Of a DNA stretch of 64,000 nt, positions 62,160-64,000 are shown one piece after another. The stretch covers positions 3,844,001 through 3,908,000 of the forward strand of contig NC_013235.1 of the NCBI RefSeq assembly GCF_000024365.1. Reading direction: 5' to 3'. Both the position numbers and the translations under genes were made by a program. Position 1 is the first letter of the stretch; each line of letters begins with the position of its first letter. The stretch is from Nakamurella multipartita DSM 44233 (GTDB taxonomy: Bacteria > Actinomycetota > Actinomycetes > Mycobacteriales > Nakamurellaceae). Under the pieces are notes generated by a model that saw only the letters and a list, made by a program, of their open reading frames with translations, was not told where the DNA came from and made no database searches.

Positions 62160-63204
62160 TCAAGGGGTCGTTGCAACACGGGGTTTCGTTAGGCGGCCTG
62201 GGCCAGGAACTGGGCCATGGCTTGGGCTGGGGTCCTGAGGCCCAGCGTCGGGCGGGGGCGTTGGTTGAGCGAGTCCTGGACTCGTTTGAGGTCGGCGGCG
62301 GTGTGCACGGACAGGTCAGTGCCTTTGGCGAACCAGTGCCGCAGCAGCCGGTTGGTGTTCTCGTTCGTGCCGCGTTGCCACGGTGAACGCGGATCGCAGA
62401 AATACAGGGTGGTGTCCAGGGCCAGCTGGATGTCCCGGTAGGCGGCGAGCTCGACGCCGCGGTCCCAGGTGACCGACCGGCGCAGGTGTTCGGGCAGGCG
62501 ACGCATCTGGGCGATCATCGCGGCGGCGACCTCGTCGGCGGTGTGCCGGCCGGGCAGGTGCAACAAGATGGTGAACCGGGACGACCGCTCGACCAGTGTG
62601 CCGATCGCCGATCCGTTGTTCTTGCCCACGATCAGGTCGCCCTCCCAGTGGCCGGGCACGGCCCGGTCGTCCGCCTCGGCCGGCCGGTCGCTGATCGTGT
62701 ACGCCTGCTTGAACGGGCTCGGGTCGCGCCGGGTGCCGGTCCGGGAGACCCGCGCCGACCGTTTGAGGCTGAGCTGTTGGTGCAGGTCAGCGCGTAACAG
62801 GCCGCGGGTCTGCACGTACAGGCACTGGTAGATCGTCTCGTGGGACACCCGCCAAGCCTGGTTGCTGGCATGGTCGATCGCCAACACCTGGGCGATCAAC
62901 CCCGGGCTCCACCCCTGGTCCATGTAGAGCTCGATCTGCCGGCACAACCGGGGATTGCTCCGCAGCTTGAACGATTTGGGTCGGCGGCGCCGGTTCGCGG
63001 CCTTGACGTGTGCGATCGAGGCGTAATACGTCCCGTCCGGCCCCTGGTTACGAGCCAGTTCCCGACACACCGTGGCCCGGTGCCGGCCGATCTGCCGAGC
63101 GATCTGGGCAGGGATGAGCCCGGCGTGACCGGCCTGGATCACGTCCCGTTCCAACGCGGTCAGGCCCCGACCGACCTGCGCCTGCGGTGCCGGCGCATCG
63201 AGCC
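62160..63204 (-). mobile_element. IS30 family element, cut at its right end
   Basis: TCAAGGGGTCGTTGCAACAC at 62160-62179 looks like the terminal inverted repeat of an actinobacterial IS30. The matching repeat is not found upstream of the transposase, where IS256 end sequence begins instead. So the element seems to have lost its right end to a later insertion. Confidence 0.55.
62189..63154 (-). CDS. IS30 family transposase, N-terminus probably truncated
   Basis: 321 residues from a TTG at 63154, though the frame runs upstream (VGRGLTALERDVIQAGHAG) without a good start. Helix-turn-helix PAQIARQIGRHRATVCRELA, then the DDE core: GHWEGDLIVGKNNGSAIGTL (first Asp), SVTWDRGVELAAYRDIQL (second Asp) and FCDPRSPWQRGTNENTNRLL (Glu). 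These are the IS30 signature. The start codon is likely lost to the neighbouring IS256 element, so the gene may be inactive. Confidence 0.85.
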   Translation of the reverse strand: MERDVIQAGHAGLIPAQIARQIGRHRATVCRELARNQGPDGTYYASIAHVKAANRRRRPKSFKLRSNPRLCRQIELYMDQGWSPGLIAQVLAIDHASNQAWRVSHETIYQCLYVQTRGLLRADLHQQLSLKRSARVSRTGTRRDPSPFKQAYTISDRPAEADDRAVPGHWEGDLIVGKNNGSAIGTLVERSSRFTILLHLPGRHTADEVAAAMIAQMRRLPEHLRRSVTWDRGVELAAYRDIQLALDTTLYFCDPRSPWQRGTNENTNRLLRHWFAKGTDLSVHTAADLKRVQDSLNQRPRPTLGLRTPAQAMAQFLAQAA

Positions 63205-64000
63205 TGTCAAGTCCTTTGTGTAAGGGGTGTGACGGGGGTTACAGGTGGGGTTCGATTCGGTCGGGATAGACCAGGGCGAGTTGGGCCAGCGCTGCTTTCC
63301 AGTTGGTGGTGACGGCGCCTTGGATGAGGCGTCCGGACGCTCGTCGGTCGGCGGCGGGTAGTCCGCGCTCTTTCTCCCGGTCGCGGGCTCGTTTGTCCTC
63401 GATGTTGCAGATCGCCAACCACAGCAGCTTGACCGCGGCTGCGTCGTTGGGGAAGTGGCCGCGGTTCTTGGTGACCTTGCGCAACTGATAGTTCAGCGAC
63501 TCGATCGCGTTGGTGGTGTAGATGACCCGGCGCAGGGCCGGCGGGAACGCCAGGAACGGGGTGAACCGGTCCCACGCCGCCTGGAACGAGCGGACCGCCG
63601 ACGGGTACTTCGACCCCCAGGGCCCGTCCCGGAACGCCTCCAAGGCGGCGAGGGCGTCCTCTTCGGAGCTGGCGGTGTAGATCGGTTTGACCGCGGCAGC
63701 GACGGCTTTGCGGTCGCCGTAGGACACGAACCGCATCGACGCGCGGATCAGGTGGACCACGCAGGTTTGCACGGTCGCGGCCGGCCAGGTCGCCGCGATG
63801 GCCTCGGGGAACCCTGTGAGCCCGTCACAGCACACGATCAGCACGTCTTGCACGCCGCGGTTGGCCAGGTCGGCGCACACCCCGGCCCAGAACTTGGCGC
63901 CCTCATGGGTTTGCACCCAGATCCCGAGAACGTGCTTGATACCTTCCATGTCGACCCCGACGGCCAGGTTCGCGGCCTTGTTCACCACGTGTCCGCCGTC
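63205..64000 (-). mobile_element. IS256 family element, partial (runs off window)
   Basis: TGTCAAGTCCTTTGTGTAAGG near 63205-63225 resembles the end of IS256-type elements. The transposase behind it continues past position 64000. Exact end not fixed. Confidence 0.5.
63239..64000 (-). CDS. IS256 family (mutator) transposase, partial
   Basis: About 250 residues of the C-terminal part; the N-terminus lies beyond the window. Seen: NLAVGVDMEGIKHVLGIWVQ, LIVCCDGLTGFPEAIAATWP (Asp of the DDE triad), TCVVHLIRASMRFV, and the Glu region IYTTNAIESLNYQLRKVTKN, the mutator/IS256 signature. The stop TAA at 63239 is close to the element end. Confidence 0.88.
   Translation of the reverse strand, partial: DGGHVVNKAANLAVGVDMEGIKHVLGIWVQTHEGAKFWAGVCADLANRGVQDVLIVCCDGLTGFPEAIAATWPAATVQTCVVHLIRASMRFVSYGDRKAVAAAVKPIYTASSEEDALAALEAFRDGPWGSKYPSAVRSFQAAWDRFTPFLAFPPALRRVIYTTNAIESLNYQLRKVTKNRGHFPNDAAAVKLLWLAICNIEDKRARDREKERGLPAADRRASGRLIQGAVTTNWKAALAQLALVYPDRIEPHL

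Overview
The window is high-GC DNA with dense, often overlapping genes, many GTG starts and several apparently leaderless promoters. Together with F420-type biosynthesis (FbiD/CofC), a DinB-fold protein and the gene order DUF3000 / response regulator / RNase D / fadA / fadB, this points to an actinobacterium. A Nakamurella- or Frankiales-like host is my guess; I cannot confirm it from sequence alone. No rRNA, tRNA or CRISPR array was seen.

Layout. (1) 1-2140: an intact IS1380-type element (365-1950, 5-bp target duplication CAGAG) splits a small conserved gene on the minus strand. (2) 2665-4823: a translationally coupled pair, a glycine-rich repeat protein and a metzincin-like protease. (3) 5011-8059: a RibD/DHFR-like reductase, then a phosphate import unit (Pit transporter, DUF47 regulator, TOPRIM protein). 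(4) 8089-15576: a frameshifted secreted protein, two tandem LacI regulators, and a large secreted pullulanase whose promoter carries a 17-bp palindrome that is a plausible LacI-family operator. (5) 15616-20794: a frameshifted PsiE-like protein, a VOC protein, and a four-gene surface-protein operon (TasA-like, SipW-type signal peptidase, membrane-anchored protein, choice-of-anchor-G-like protein). (6) 21116-23805: a DUF4157 (eCIS-associated) protein with an unknown large C-terminus and a small partner. (7) 24031-26563: DUF2254 and TDT/SLAC1-type membrane proteins.

(8) 26571-38976 is an exopolysaccharide locus built as two divergent operons: flippase, glycosyltransferase, O-antigen-ligase/Wzz fusion, acyltransferase and initiating sugar phosphotransferase on the minus strand; three glycosyltransferases and a Wzz-like protein on the plus strand. 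Two paralogous secreted proteins of unknown function follow (38987-41172). (9) 41323-45268: small membrane proteins, FbiD, PPK2 and ornithine aminotransferase. (10) 45314-46512: a DUF559/AbiEi-like gene bracketed by two near-identical long perfect palindromes, the most transposon-like unexplained structure here. (11) 46561-56561: ZapE, a RibD-type reductase, a lipoprotein hydrolase lacking the usual serine, DUF3000, an atypical response regulator, RNase D (frameshifted near its start) and the beta-oxidation pair fadAB under a 20-bp palindrome and ending in a strong terminator. (12) 56812-62084: a 57-residue protein with two copies of MVGNPRRTRGL, a YbaK deacylase, a DinB protein, a glycosyltransferase and a secreted 5'-nucleotidase that shares its C-terminal module with the pullulanase. 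(13) 62160-64000: an IS30 element interrupted at its transposase start by an IS256 element that runs off the window.

Three genes carry one apparent single-base indel each (about 8472, 16043 and 51698). These could be true mutations or sequencing errors in G/C runs.
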